64,000 nucleotides of DNA from Streptomyces albofaciens JCM 4342 (GTDB lineage Bacteria > Actinomycetota > Actinomycetes > Streptomycetales > Streptomycetaceae), in NCBI RefSeq assembly GCF_008634025.1, contig NZ_PDCM01000001.1:1230001-1294000 (forward strand). Direction: 5' to 3'. Numbering within the stretch: the first letter of the stretch is position 1; every line of letters begins with the position of its first letter. Shown one piece after another: positions 11,278 to 19,600 of the stretch. Under the pieces are notes generated by a model. That model saw nothing but the letters and a program-made list of their open reading frames with translations. It was not told the DNA's origin and ran no database searches. The position numbers were made by a program, and so were the translations under genes.

Positions 11278-13761
11278 ATGTCCCGGGACGGTTCGGCCCC
11301 GGCGGACGAGCGGGGACGGACCGTTCGTACGGCAGGTGGTATGTCGCTTTTCCAGCGCTTTCGCGCTCGGTTGACCGATGGGACGAACGGGCAAGCGAGC
11401 GGACAGGCCGACGGGACGGTGCCCGGGCAGGCCGATGGACGGACACCCGCCCGCCCGGAGGCGGTGACCGGTGGCGGTCGAACGACAGGGCCGGACGACG
11501 GTTTCGCGGCGGCTGCCGGGCAGGACGACGCGAAAGACGGCGAGAGCCCGGAGCGTTCGAAGCGGCCGGAGGACGGCACCCACGCAGCGCGGGCGGCTGA
11601 GCGTCCCGTAGAGGCCGCGGCACGGCCCGCTGCCCGGCCGGGGTGGACGGAGCGGCCCGGTGACCGGCTCCGGGCGATGCCCGCGCGCCTGCTGTCCGAC
11701 GGTGCCACCGCCGGCCCGGTCCACCCCATGCTGCGCCTCTTCGGCCGCTGGATACGCCGTCCGCTGCTGCCCGCACTGCGCCTGTGGCGCCGCAACATCC
11801 AGCTCCGCGTGGTCGCCACGACCCTGCTGATGTCGCTGGGCGTGGTGCTGCTGCTCGGCGTCGTGGTCATCGGGCAGGTCCGCAACGGGCTGCTGGAGGC
11901 CAAGCGGCAGGCCGCGCAGAGCCAGGCGGCCGGCGGGTTCGCGGTGGCGCAGAAGCTGGCCGACGGCGCCACCGACAGCCGCGGCGACGACCCCGTACGG
12001 TCCGGCAACCGCGGCTCGCAGGACTCCGCGACCTGGCTGACCAGCCTGGTCGAACAGCTCGCCAGCGGTGGCCAGGGCGTCTTCTCCGTGGTGGCGCTCA
12101 GCTCCGGATCGGCCGTCGAGGAGCCCTTCGGGGACAGCAGCCCGGACACCCGCGGTCCGCGCGCCTCCGGAGACGTCGACCCCGAGCGCAGCGTGCCCGC
12201 CGAGATGCGCCGGATGCTGGACACCAAGACCGGCACCTTCCGCCAGTCCACGCAGATCAAGCGGGTCGGGTCGGAGGAGGGCGAGCCGGCGATCATCATC
12301 GGTAAGCGCCTCAACGACGTGAACAGCAACCCGTACCAGCTGTACTACCTCTTCCCGTTCAGCCAGGAGGAGAAGTCGCTCAGCCTGGTGAAGGGGACCC
12401 TGGCGACGGCCGGGGTGTTCGTCGTGGTGCTGCTCGGCGCGATCGCCTGGCTGGTGGTCCGGCAGGTCGTCACCCCCGTACGGATGGCGGCGGGCATCTC
12501 CGAGCGGCTGGCCGCCGGGCTGCTCCAGGAGCGGATGAAGGTCACCGGCGAGGACGACATCGCCCGGCTCGGCGAGTCCTTCAACAAGATGGCGCAGAAC
12601 CTCCAGGTCAAGATCCAGCAGCTGGAGGAGCTGTCCCGGATGCAGCGGCGGTTCGTCTCCGACGTGTCGCACGAGCTGCGGACGCCGCTGACCACCGTAC
12701 GGATGGCCGCCGACGTCATCCACGACGCGCGCGAGGACTTCGATCCGGTGACCGCGCGCTCCGCCGAGCTGCTGCGCGGCCAGCTCGACCGCTTCGAGTC
12801 GCTGCTCGCCGAGCTGCTGGAGATCAGCCGGTTCGACGCCGGCGCCGCCGCCCTGGAGGCCGAGCCGATCGACCTGCGGGACGTGGTCAACCGGGTCCTG
12901 GAGGGCGCCGAGCCGCTGGCCGAGCGCAAGGGCACCCGGTTCGTGGTGCGCGGGGCCGAGCGGCCGGTGATCGCGGAGGCGGACGCCCGCCGGGTCGAGC
13001 GGGTGCTGCGCAACCTGGTCGTCAACGCGGTGGAGCACGGCGAAGGCCGGGACGTCGTGGTGCGGCTGGCCGCGGTCGGCGGCGAGAACGGCGGCGCGGT
13101 GGCCGTCGCCGTACGCGACTACGGCGTGGGCCTGAAGCCGGGGGACGCGGCACGGGTGTTCAACCGCTTCTGGCGCGCGGACCCGGCGCGGGCCCGTACG
13201 ACCGGTGGCACCGGGCTGGGCCTGTCGATCGCGGTCGAGGACGCGCGGCTGCACGGCGGCTGGCTGCAGGCGTGGGGTGAGCCGGGCGGCGGCTCGCAGT
13301 TCCGGCTGACGCTGCCGCGTACGGCCGGGGAGGCGCTGCGCGGCTCGCCGATACCGCTGGAGCCGGAGGACTCGCGGCGCAACCTGGAGGCGGCCGGTTC
13401 GGGGCTGCCGAGTGGCGCGGCGGCGGTGCGGACGGCCACGGCCGCCATCCCGCCGCAGCAGCGGCTGGCGGAACCGTGGCCTCTTGAGCCGCGGACCCCG
13501 GCGCAAAGGCAGAGCGAGGCGGGGGAGGACGGCGCGGCCGGGGCGGCGGGGCGCGCGGACGGGACCCGTACGGACGTCGGCTTGGACGGTGGTGAGGTTT
13601 CGCGCAACGGTGGCGAGGCCGGTGTGCGGGGCGACGGCGTGCGCGGGAGTGCGGCTGGTGAGGGCGACAGCGTGCCGGGCGACGGTGCCGGGCGTGGGCT
13701 GAACCGGGAGTCCGGGAACGGCGCGGGCGCGAAGCGGGAGGACGAGGTTCGTGGGCGCTAA
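11278..13761 (+). CDS. mtrB: sensor histidine kinase MtrB
   Basis: 827 aa, the membrane sensor kinase that phosphorylates MtrA. Residues 1-140 are a disordered, Gly/Ala/Arg-rich cytoplasmic region. TM1 lies at about 179-202, the extracytoplasmic sensor region at about 203-370, TM2 at about 373-396 and HAMP at about 397-450. The dimerisation domain carries the phospho-accepting His465 in DVSHELRTPL. The ATPase domain shows the N box (NLVVNAVEHG, about 577-586), DYGVGL and GGTGLGLSIA. About 140 residues after the kinase domain are low complexity (Gly/Ala/Arg/Asp), making the protein long for the family. Its end overlaps the lpqB start by 11 nt. Confidence 0.96.
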   Translation: MSRDGSAPADERGRTVRTAGGMSLFQRFRARLTDGTNGQASGQADGTVPGQADGRTPARPEAVTGGGRTTGPDDGFAAAAGQDDAKDGESPERSKRPEDGTHAARAAERPVEAAARPAARPGWTERPGDRLRAMPARLLSDGATAGPVHPMLRLFGRWIRRPLLPALRLWRRNIQLRVVATTLLMSLGVVLLLGVVVIGQVRNGLLEAKRQAAQSQAAGGFAVAQKLADGATDSRGDDPVRSGNRGSQDSATWLTSLVEQLASGGQGVFSVVALSSGSAVEEPFGDSSPDTRGPRASGDVDPERSVPAEMRRMLDTKTGTFRQSTQIKRVGSEEGEPAIIIGKRLNDVNSNPYQLYYLFPFSQEEKSLSLVKGTLATAGVFVVVLLGAIAWLVVRQVVTPVRMAAGISERLAAGLLQERMKVTGEDDIARLGESFNKMAQNLQVKIQQLEELSRMQRRFVSDVSHELRTPLTTVRMAADVIHDAREDFDPVTARSAELLRGQLDRFESLLAELLEISRFDAGAAALEAEPIDLRDVVNRVLEGAEPLAERKGTRFVVRGAERPVIAEADARRVERVLRNLVVNAVEHGEGRDVVVRLAAVGGENGGAVAVAVRDYGVGLKPGDAARVFNRFWRADPARARTTGGTGLGLSIAVEDARLHGGWLQAWGEPGGGSQFRLTLPRTAGEALRGSPIPLEPEDSRRNLEAAGSGLPSGAAAVRTATAAIPPQQRLAEPWPLEPRTPAQRQSEAGEDGAAGAAGRADGTRTDVGLDGGEVSRNGGEAGVRGDGVRGSAAGEGDSVPGDGAGRGLNRESGNGAGAKREDEVRGR

Positions 13762-15715
13762 GACAGGCCCGGGAGCGGGCGCTGAGGCGCGTGCCGAGAT
13801 GCGCGGAGAGGCGCGCGCCGGTGTGAGCGCTGAGGCGCGCGCCGAGGACGAGGCATGGGCGCGGGACGGTGCGCGGGCGCGCCTGAAGCTGCGCGGTAGC
13901 GCCGGCGGCAAGGGCGTGCGCGTACGTACGGGCGTGGTGCTCGGTTGTGGCGCGCTCCTGCTGGCCGGGTGCGCGTCGATGCCCGACAGCGGAGACATGC
14001 AGGCGGTCGACCAGTCGCCGCGCGCGGAGGCCGACTCGCAGGTACGCGTCTACGGTGTGCCGCCGCAGGACGGTGCCCAGCCGACCGAGATCGTCAGTGG
14101 CTTCCTCGACGCGACGACGAGCGACGAGGTGGATTTCAGCACGGCCGTGCAGTACCTGGCCAAGTCGGCGAAGAAGACGTGGCAGCCGTTCTCGGCGACG
14201 AAGGTGCTCCAGCAGCGCCCGGCATCCGAGCCCGTGGGCCAGGCCAACCGTGAGGACCCGAACGGCTACACGGTCACGCTGTCCGGCAGCCAGGTCGCCA
14301 CCGTGGACCGTAACCACGCCTACACGCCGGAAGAAAAGGCGTACAAACAGACCATTCACCTGACCAAGGAAGACGGTCAGTGGCGCATCGACCGGCTGCC
14401 GAACGGGCTGGTCCTCGGGCAGTCCGACTTCCAGCGCATCTACCGGTCCGTCAACAAGTACTACTTCGCCGACTACAAGTCGGAGGCGCAGTCGGCCAAG
14501 GCGGGCCCCAACGTACTGGTTGCCGACCCCGTCTACCTGCGGCAGCGGATAGACCCGGTCACCGCGAGTGTGGCCGCGCTGCTGGAGGGGCCCACGAACT
14601 GGCTGAACCAGGTCACCGCGTCGGCGTTCCCGACGGGCACCGTGCTCAAGAGCAGCGGTCTGGCGCTCGACGACTCCAACGCGCTGCGGGTCAAGCTCAG
14701 CAAGCGGGCGGCCGCCGCAGGACCGGCGCAGTGCCGGCGGATGGCGGCACAGCTGTTCTTCACCGTCCAGGACATCACCCGGGCGTCGAAGATCAGCGAG
14801 GTGGAACTGCAGGACGAACGGGGCGGCCGGCTGTGCGTCCTGACGCAGGAGCGGGCCAACAGCGAGTTCGCGCCGCGCAAGCACGCCGGGCGGTCCGCCC
14901 AGGAGTACTTCATCGCCGCTGACCAGAAGGTGGTCAGGATGCCGGACACGGCCACGGAACCGCAGCCGGTCCCGGGCCCGTTCGGCAGCGGCAAGACGCC
15001 GCTGAGCTCGATCGCGATCTCGCGCGACGAGGAAACCGCGGCGGGCGTCTCGGCCGACGGCAGGGCGCTGTATGTGGTGCCGCTGGAGTACGGCACCGAA
15101 CGCGGCCCGGCGTTGCTGCACAGCACCGCCAACAACGGCTTCTCCGCGCCCAGTTGGGACGGGCTGGGCGACCTGTGGATAGCGGACCGCAGCGACCGGG
15201 GATCGCGGCTGCTGCGGCTGCGCCAGGGCAAGGGGACGCCGGACGTGGTGACGGTGCCCGGCCTCGGCGACCGGCGGATCAAGTCGATCAAGGTGGCGTC
15301 CGACGGCATCCGGATCGCGGTGCTGGTCGAGGACAAGGGCCGTACGACGTTGCAGCTCGGCCGGGTCGAGCGCGGGGGGACGGCGCAGCACCCGGTGCTG
15401 TCGGTGGAGGAGCTGCGGCCGATCGCACCGCAGCTGGAGGACGTGGTGGCGGCGTCTTGGGCGGGCGGCAGCCGGCTCGTGGTGGTCGGCAGGCAGTCCG
15501 GCGGGGTGCAGCAGATGCAGTACATGGAGACGGACGGCTCGGCGTCGAGCGCGCAGACGCTGCCCGGCGTCAACGGGGTCAAGGCGGTGACGGCTTCGGA
15601 GGACGAGACGAGGCCGCTGATCGCCGACGGTTCCGAGGGCATAGTGCGGCTGCCGCAGGACGCGAACTGGAAGACGGTGGCCAAGGACGGGAAGGCGCCG
15701 GTTTATCCGGGGTGA
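13751..15715 (+). CDS. lpqB: lipoprotein LpqB, MtrAB accessory protein
   Basis: 654 aa as given. It is an exported lipoprotein with a GerMN domain and a C-terminal beta-propeller-like region; in mycobacteria LpqB binds the MtrB sensor domain and tunes signalling. The lipobox is LLLAGC with lipidated Cys74. The GTG at 13751 overlaps mtrB and gives a 55-residue Ala/Arg/Glu-rich stretch before the signal peptide. An in-frame GTG at 13916 (VRVRTGVVLGCGALLLAGC) would give a compact 18-residue signal peptide and could be the true start. The body (QVRVYGVPPQDGAQP, DPVYLRQRIDPVTASVAALLEGP) is clearly LpqB. Confidence 0.94.
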   Translation: MGAKTGPGAGAEARAEMRGEARAGVSAEARAEDEAWARDGARARLKLRGSAGGKGVRVRTGVVLGCGALLLAGCASMPDSGDMQAVDQSPRAEADSQVRVYGVPPQDGAQPTEIVSGFLDATTSDEVDFSTAVQYLAKSAKKTWQPFSATKVLQQRPASEPVGQANREDPNGYTVTLSGSQVATVDRNHAYTPEEKAYKQTIHLTKEDGQWRIDRLPNGLVLGQSDFQRIYRSVNKYYFADYKSEAQSAKAGPNVLVADPVYLRQRIDPVTASVAALLEGPTNWLNQVTASAFPTGTVLKSSGLALDDSNALRVKLSKRAAAAGPAQCRRMAAQLFFTVQDITRASKISEVELQDERGGRLCVLTQERANSEFAPRKHAGRSAQEYFIAADQKVVRMPDTATEPQPVPGPFGSGKTPLSSIAISRDEETAAGVSADGRALYVVPLEYGTERGPALLHSTANNGFSAPSWDGLGDLWIADRSDRGSRLLRLRQGKGTPDVVTVPGLGDRRIKSIKVASDGIRIAVLVEDKGRTTLQLGRVERGGTAQHPVLSVEELRPIAPQLEDVVAASWAGGSRLVVVGRQSGGVQQMQYMETDGSASSAQTLPGVNGVKAVTASEDETRPLIADGSEGIVRLPQDANWKTVAKDGKAPVYPG

Positions 15716-15766
15716 GGGGCTGGTTCGGGGGCGGCGCCGGGAGGGCGCCGAGTTCCGACGGCGTTG

Positions 15767-15893
15767 ACCTGCCCGTACGTCTGCCCGTATGCCTGGCCGT
15801 ATGCCTGGCTGGACGCCTGCCCGTATGCCTGCCCGTATGCCTGGCTGGACGCCTGCCCGTACGTCTGGCTGGACGCCTGGCCGGACATGCGCC
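15767..15893. repeat. degenerate 12-bp tandem repeat (GCCCGTATGCCT-like)
   Basis: About ten imperfect units of a dodecamer such as CTGCCCGTATGC or CTGGCTGGACGC fill most of the 248-bp gap between lpqB and the comF-type gene. Both strands stay open in some frames because the period is a multiple of three, but there is no start, ribosome site or family similarity to suggest a gene. An isolated TTATCCACA (DnaA-box-like) lies just after it, near 15915. Confidence 0.85.
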
Positions 15894-15963
15894 GCCACAA
15901 CCCCGTCACCCGAGTTATCCACAGGGGGTGGCAGCCCCGCCCACCCCGCGGGACAGTAGATCC

Positions 15964-17133
15964 ATGCGGGGCGTATGGCGGGAAATCACCGGCCTGGTAC
16001 TACCGGTGGACTGCGCGGGGTGCGGCCGTCCTCGTACGGAACTGTGCGAGGAATGCCGACGAGCGCTGATGCGGGGGGTGAGGGGGAGGGGTGGGGGCGG
16101 GGGAGGCCCCCAAGGCCCCCGAAGAGTGCGCCCGAGCCCCGCCCCACCCGGGCTGCCGCCGACTTACGCGGCGGCTCCGTACGCCGATGAGGTACGGGCG
16201 GTGCTGCTCGCGCACAAGGAGCGGGGTGCGCTGCGGCTGGCAGGTCCGCTGGGGTCGGCGCTGGCGGGGGCCGTGCGCGGGCTGTGGGCGTGGGGTGGGC
16301 CGCTGCGTCCGTACGGTGAGAGCACTCTGTACGGCGGGAGCACCCCGTGCGGTGGGAGCACCCCGTACAGCGAAGGAATGCCGTACGGCGGGGCGGCCCC
16401 ATACGGCGGGGTGAATCCGTACGCCGAGGGAATGCCGTATGGCGGGGCGACCCCGTACGCCGGGGGAATGCCGTACGGCGGGGTGAATCCGTACGCCGAG
16501 GGAATGCCGCATGGCGGGGCGGCCGCATATGGCGGGGCGCCCCCGTACGGCAGGGTGACCCCATACGGCGGGGCGCCCCCGTACGACGGGGCGACCCCGT
16601 ATAGGGCCGGTTACACGAATCGGCAACCGGACCCACGCCCTCCAGCCGCCCCGTCGGCCCCGGCCCGCGGCGGAGCGCCTGGCCTTACCGGTCCGCGCAG
16701 CTCAGGCCGTCCCCAGCCCTCCGACAGCTCACCCGCCCCCATCCTCCTCGTCCCCGTCCCCTCCGCCCCGCGCGCCGTGGCGGGGCGGGGGCACGATCCG
16801 GTGCGGCGGATGACGCTGGCGGCGGCTCGGGACCTTCGGCTGGGCGGGATGCCCGTTCGGGTACTCAATGTGCTGAGGCAACGGCGTACGGTGGTCGACC
16901 AGGCGGGCCTCAGTGCCCGCCGGCGCCTGGCCAACGTCTCCGGAGCCCTGATCGTCGTCACCGGAGCCGGACGGCTGCTGGCGGCTGCCCCGGTGGTCCT
17001 GGTGGACGATCTGATGACCACCGGGGCTTCGCTGGCGGAGGCGGCGCGGGCGGTCCGCGCGGCCGGCGGGAGGGTGGTGGGCGGGGGTGTGGTGGCAGCG
17101 CCGCGGAGTGCTTTCGAAATCAACTGGAACTGA
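15964..17133 (+). CDS. ComF-type phosphoribosyltransferase with repeat insertion
   Basis: 389 aa, whereas ComF-family proteins are usually near 220-260. The N-terminus has a zinc-binding-like quartet (Cys17, Cys20, Cys28, Cys31: CAGC and CEEC), followed by the conserved YAAAPYADEVRAVLLAHKER stretch. The C-terminal half has ILLVPVPSAPRAVAGRG, the DPVRRM region and the PRPP-binding loop VVLVDDLMTTGASL (about 343-356). Between them, residues 114-215 are 17 copies of a six-residue x-x-P-Y-G-G unit, followed by about 40 Pro/Ser/Ala-rich residues. ComF proteins act in DNA uptake in competent bacteria; in Streptomyces the role is unknown. Start chosen at ATG 15964 (MRGVWREITG). Confidence 0.9.
   Translation: MRGVWREITGLVLPVDCAGCGRPRTELCEECRRALMRGVRGRGGGGGGPQGPRRVRPSPAPPGLPPTYAAAPYADEVRAVLLAHKERGALRLAGPLGSALAGAVRGLWAWGGPLRPYGESTLYGGSTPCGGSTPYSEGMPYGGAAPYGGVNPYAEGMPYGGATPYAGGMPYGGVNPYAEGMPHGGAAAYGGAPPYGRVTPYGGAPPYDGATPYRAGYTNRQPDPRPPAAPSAPARGGAPGLTGPRSSGRPQPSDSSPAPILLVPVPSAPRAVAGRGHDPVRRMTLAAARDLRLGGMPVRVLNVLRQRRTVVDQAGLSARRRLANVSGALIVVTGAGRLLAAAPVVLVDDLMTTGASLAEAARAVRAAGGRVVGGGVVAAPRSAFEINWN
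16303..16608 (+). repeat. 18-bp coding minisatellite, 17 units, inside comF
   Basis: Exactly 17 units of 18 bp (306 bp, no indels), each built around CCGTACGGCGGG (variants CCGTACGCCG, CCGTATGGCG, CCATACGGCG). It encodes hexapeptides such as GMPYGG, ATPYAG, VNPYAE and APPYGR. Higher-order copies (GMPYGG..VNPYAE) show recent block duplication. Confidence 0.97.
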
Positions 17134-17451
17134 CCGCCAAAATTCATCGTTGCAGGTAACAAGCGCGAAAAGGCATCCAAACGGAGCTAGTACCAGCCAG
17201 GGGGTGCCGCCACCCGCCCGAGAGAGCTATGTTCGGTTGTGAGGACTTGGCAGACGCTTTGCCTCGAATGCCGGACAGGTGCGTTTAACGGGTCTTTGCG
17301 GGGACCCTGAAAGCACGGGAGTGGGGACCCTGCCTACGGGGGAGGAGGAGGTGAAAGTCGCCAAGTCCGAGGCTTCGGCACTCACCGGAGCCTGGTGCAA
17401 GAAGGAATCGCTCCGCGCGCCGAGCGGGGCGATCCGGGAACGGAGTTCTGC
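17134..17451 (+). promoter_or_regulatory. 318-bp leader/promoter region of hpf with a possible 19-codon leader ORF
   Basis: No conserved gene is present. A short ORF at 17229-17288 (19 codons, ATGTTCGGTTG... to TAA) is preceded by GAGAGAGC, a possible ribosome site. Two direct repeats GGGGACCCTG (17300-17309 and 17323-17332) lie just before the hpf leader. The region must carry the hpf promoter, but I could not assign -35/-10 boxes with confidence. Confidence 0.35.
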
Positions 17452-18144
17452 GTGGACATCGTCGTCAAGGGCCGCAAGACCGAGGTGCCCGAGCGGTTCC
17501 GCAAGCACGTGGCCGAGAAGCTGAAGCTGGACAAGGTCCAGAAGCTCGACGGCAAGGTGATCAGCCTGGACGTCGAGGTGTCCAAGGAGCCCAACCCCCG
17601 GCAGGCCGACCGTTCCGACCGAGTGGAGATCACTCTCCGCTCCCGAGGCCCGGTCGTACGGGCCGAGGCGGCCGCCGCCGATCCCTACGCCGCGCTCGAC
17701 CTGGCCACGGCCAAGCTGGAAGCGCGGCTGCGCAAGCAGCACGACAAGCGCCACTCGCGGCGCGGCAACGGACGCATCCCGGCGAGTGACGTCGCGGGCA
17801 GCGTGCCGGACGCGGCCATGCTGGACGAGAGCGGCCGGCTGGCCGTGGACGGCGAGCCGCGGGAAGAGGTGCCGACGACGCGGATGGGTTCGCTGGAGAT
17901 CCAGGGCGAAGGGCCCCTGGTCGTCCGCGAGAAGACCCACTCCGCGGCGCCGATGACACTCAACCAGGCGCTGTATGAAATGGAGTTGGTCGGACACGAC
18001 TTCTACCTCTTCGTCGACGCCGAGACCAAGCAGCCGAGTGTCGTCTACCGGCGGCACGCCTACGACTACGGCGTCATCCACCTGAACCCCGACTCGTTCG
18101 GGGGAGAGGAGCCCGGTGGCGCCGGAGGGGCGCTCGGCGGCTGA
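17452..18144 (+). CDS. hpf: long-form ribosome hibernation promoting factor
   Basis: 230 aa. It binds the 30S decoding region and dimerises ribosomes into translationally silent 100S particles in stress or stationary phase. The N-terminal ribosome-binding domain (1-105: VDIVVKGRKTEVPERFRKH, the EPNPRQADRSDRVEITL segment) is followed by a charged linker. The C-terminal dimerisation domain (about 170-225: APMTLNQALYEMELVGHDF, DAETKQPSVVYRR, YGVIHL) marks the long form. The GTG at 17452 was chosen because GGAG sits 6 nt upstream and it matches the usual start of the family; an upstream in-frame ATG at 17395 would add 19 atypical residues. A strong hairpin follows the stop. Confidence 0.95.
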   Translation: MDIVVKGRKTEVPERFRKHVAEKLKLDKVQKLDGKVISLDVEVSKEPNPRQADRSDRVEITLRSRGPVVRAEAAAADPYAALDLATAKLEARLRKQHDKRHSRRGNGRIPASDVAGSVPDAAMLDESGRLAVDGEPREEVPTTRMGSLEIQGEGPLVVREKTHSAAPMTLNQALYEMELVGHDFYLFVDAETKQPSVVYRRHAYDYGVIHLNPDSFGGEEPGGAGGALGG

Positions 18145-18156
18145 CGTCCGCTGATG

Positions 18157-18187
18157 TGGTGCCCCCGGCGTACGCCCGGGGGCACCA
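18157..18187 (+). terminator. hpf terminator hairpin
   Basis: TGGTGCCCCCGG pairs with CCGGGGGCACCA (12 bp) around a 7-nt loop, 12 nt after the hpf stop. A short TT follows but no long T-tract, as is common in Streptomyces. Confidence 0.8.
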
Positions 18188-18218
18188 TTGCGCCTGCGGG
18201 AGGCAGGAGTTGAGGCCG

Positions 18219-18224
18219 TATAGT
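18219..18224 (+). promoter_or_regulatory. candidate -10 element for the response regulator gene
   Basis: TATAGT stands out in a GC-rich 236-bp intergenic region, about 155 nt before the ATG of the downstream regulator. No good -35 box is present at 17-18 bp, so the call is tentative. Confidence 0.35.
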
Positions 18225-18380
18225 GTTTGTGCCAGCCAGGGAGCTTGTGAGCACGAAATGGCGACATGCCGGGGAGACGGTTGTATGGCGTTGTTCGGGC
18301 TGGCCGCAGAGGGCTGTTGTCAACCAGCCTTAGACCCAAACTCTGGCCTTCACCGGCCGGGTAGTTGACGGGGAGGGACG

Positions 18381-19136
18381 ATGGGGGACAGCTTCGGGCC
18401 CGTGCACGGCGGAGCGGACGGCGACGGATTCGGCGTCCGCGACGATTCCGGCATGGACGCGAGCATGTCGCGCAAGGAGCCGATCAGGGTCCTGGTCGTC
18501 GACGACCACGCGCTCTTCCGCAGGGGCCTGGAGATCGTGCTCGCCCATGAAGAGGACATCCAGGTCGTCGGTGAGGCCGGGGACGGCGCCGAGGCGGTGG
18601 ACAAGGCGGCCGACCTGCTGCCCGACATCGTGCTGATGGACGTACGGATGCCCCGGCGCGGCGGCATCGAGGCGTGCACCTCCATCAAGGAGGTGGCCCC
18701 CAGCGCGAAGATCATCATGTTGACGATCAGCGACGAGGAGGCCGACCTCTACGACGCGATCAAGGCCGGGGCCACCGGCTACCTCCTCAAGGAGATCTCC
18801 ACGGACGAGGTGGCCACGGCGATCCGCGCGGTCGCGGACGGCCAGTCCCAGATCAGCCCGTCCATGGCGTCCAAGCTGCTGACCGAGTTCAAGTCGATGA
18901 TCCAGCGCACGGACGAGCGCCGCCTCGTGCCGGCGCCCCGGCTCACCGACCGCGAGCTGGAGGTCCTCAAGCTGGTGGCCACGGGCATGAACAACCGGGA
19001 CATCGCCAAGGAACTGTTCATCTCCGAGAACACCGTCAAGAACCACGTCCGCAACATCCTGGAGAAGCTCCAGCTGCACTCCCGGATGGAAGCGGTGGTG
19101 TACGCGATGCGGGAGAAGATCCTGGAGATCCGCTGA
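18381..19136 (+). CDS. NarL/LuxR-family response regulator
   Basis: 251 aa. A 33-residue N-terminal extension precedes a receiver domain (about 35-150: acidic pair in VVDDHALFRRGL, phospho-acceptor Asp87 in LMDVRMP, Thr and Lys of LTISD and LLKEIS). A LuxR-type helix-turn-helix follows (about 189-232: LTDRELEVLKLVATGMNN, then ISENTVKNHVRNIL). The ribosome site GGAGGG precedes ATG 18381. No histidine kinase gene is adjacent, so it is an orphan or has a distant partner. It lies alone between the hpf terminator and a repeat-rich spacer. Its targets cannot be read from the sequence. Confidence 0.93.
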   Translation: MGDSFGPVHGGADGDGFGVRDDSGMDASMSRKEPIRVLVVDDHALFRRGLEIVLAHEEDIQVVGEAGDGAEAVDKAADLLPDIVLMDVRMPRRGGIEACTSIKEVAPSAKIIMLTISDEEADLYDAIKAGATGYLLKEISTDEVATAIRAVADGQSQISPSMASKLLTEFKSMIQRTDERRLVPAPRLTDRELEVLKLVATGMNNRDIAKELFISENTVKNHVRNILEKLQLHSRMEAVVYAMREKILEIR

Positions 19137-19600
19137 GGGAGGACCGGGCGGCCGGACCGCTCAGCGGCACTCTCGATCGCGGACCGTTCAGCGGCGCCCC
19201 AGACGCGGACCGCTCAGTACGTTTCCCGGCGGCCGGCCGCTGAGCGGGTCTCTCGACAGTGGCATACCGACATACCGGCACACCGAGCCCATCTCTCGAC
19301 ACCGGCATATCGGCACACCGAGCAGTTGCCCCATGTGCGGTTCACTCCGCCGTAGCTCTCCTCCGCTGCTCCTCCTCCGGCAACCGGCCGACTCAGGGAT
19401 CCGTTCCCTCAGAGATCCGCCCCCTCTGAAACCCGTTCTCTCAGGGTTCCGTCCCCTCAAGGACCTCGCCTACCAAAGGCCCTCTCGGCGTCCGAGCACT
19501 TCAGCGACCGCTCCCCGCCAACCGCCCCTCCGCTTCCGTACCTGATCCGCCCCCACATCCACTCATTCAGGTGACACGACGCCGGTCCCTCCCACCGCTC
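19137..19600. repeat. 464-bp gene-free spacer with short repeats
   Basis: There are three copies of GGACCG(C/T)TCAGCGGC-like elements near 19153, 19181 and 19207, carrying the palindrome CCGCTnAGCGG. Two longer direct repeats follow (about 19250-19287 and 19292-19323) that share CTCTCGACA, GGCATA and CGGCACACCGAG. A degenerate CTCAGGGnTCCG(T/C) repeat fills 19394-19470. Nothing coding is evident. It separates the convergent regulator and DNA glycosylase genes and may supply their termination structures. Confidence 0.65.

Noticed and set aside
15703..15909. Minus-strand 68-codon frame with SSQAYGQAYGQ repeats in the lpqB-comF gap
   Set aside because: It is a direct reading of the 12-bp tandem repeat; no ribosome site, and its C-terminus runs into the lpqB 3' region without a recognisable domain.
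15905..15935. Replication origin suggested by a DnaA box
   Set aside because: Only a single box, no cluster, no dnaA or dnaN gene; oriC in Streptomyces has many boxes.
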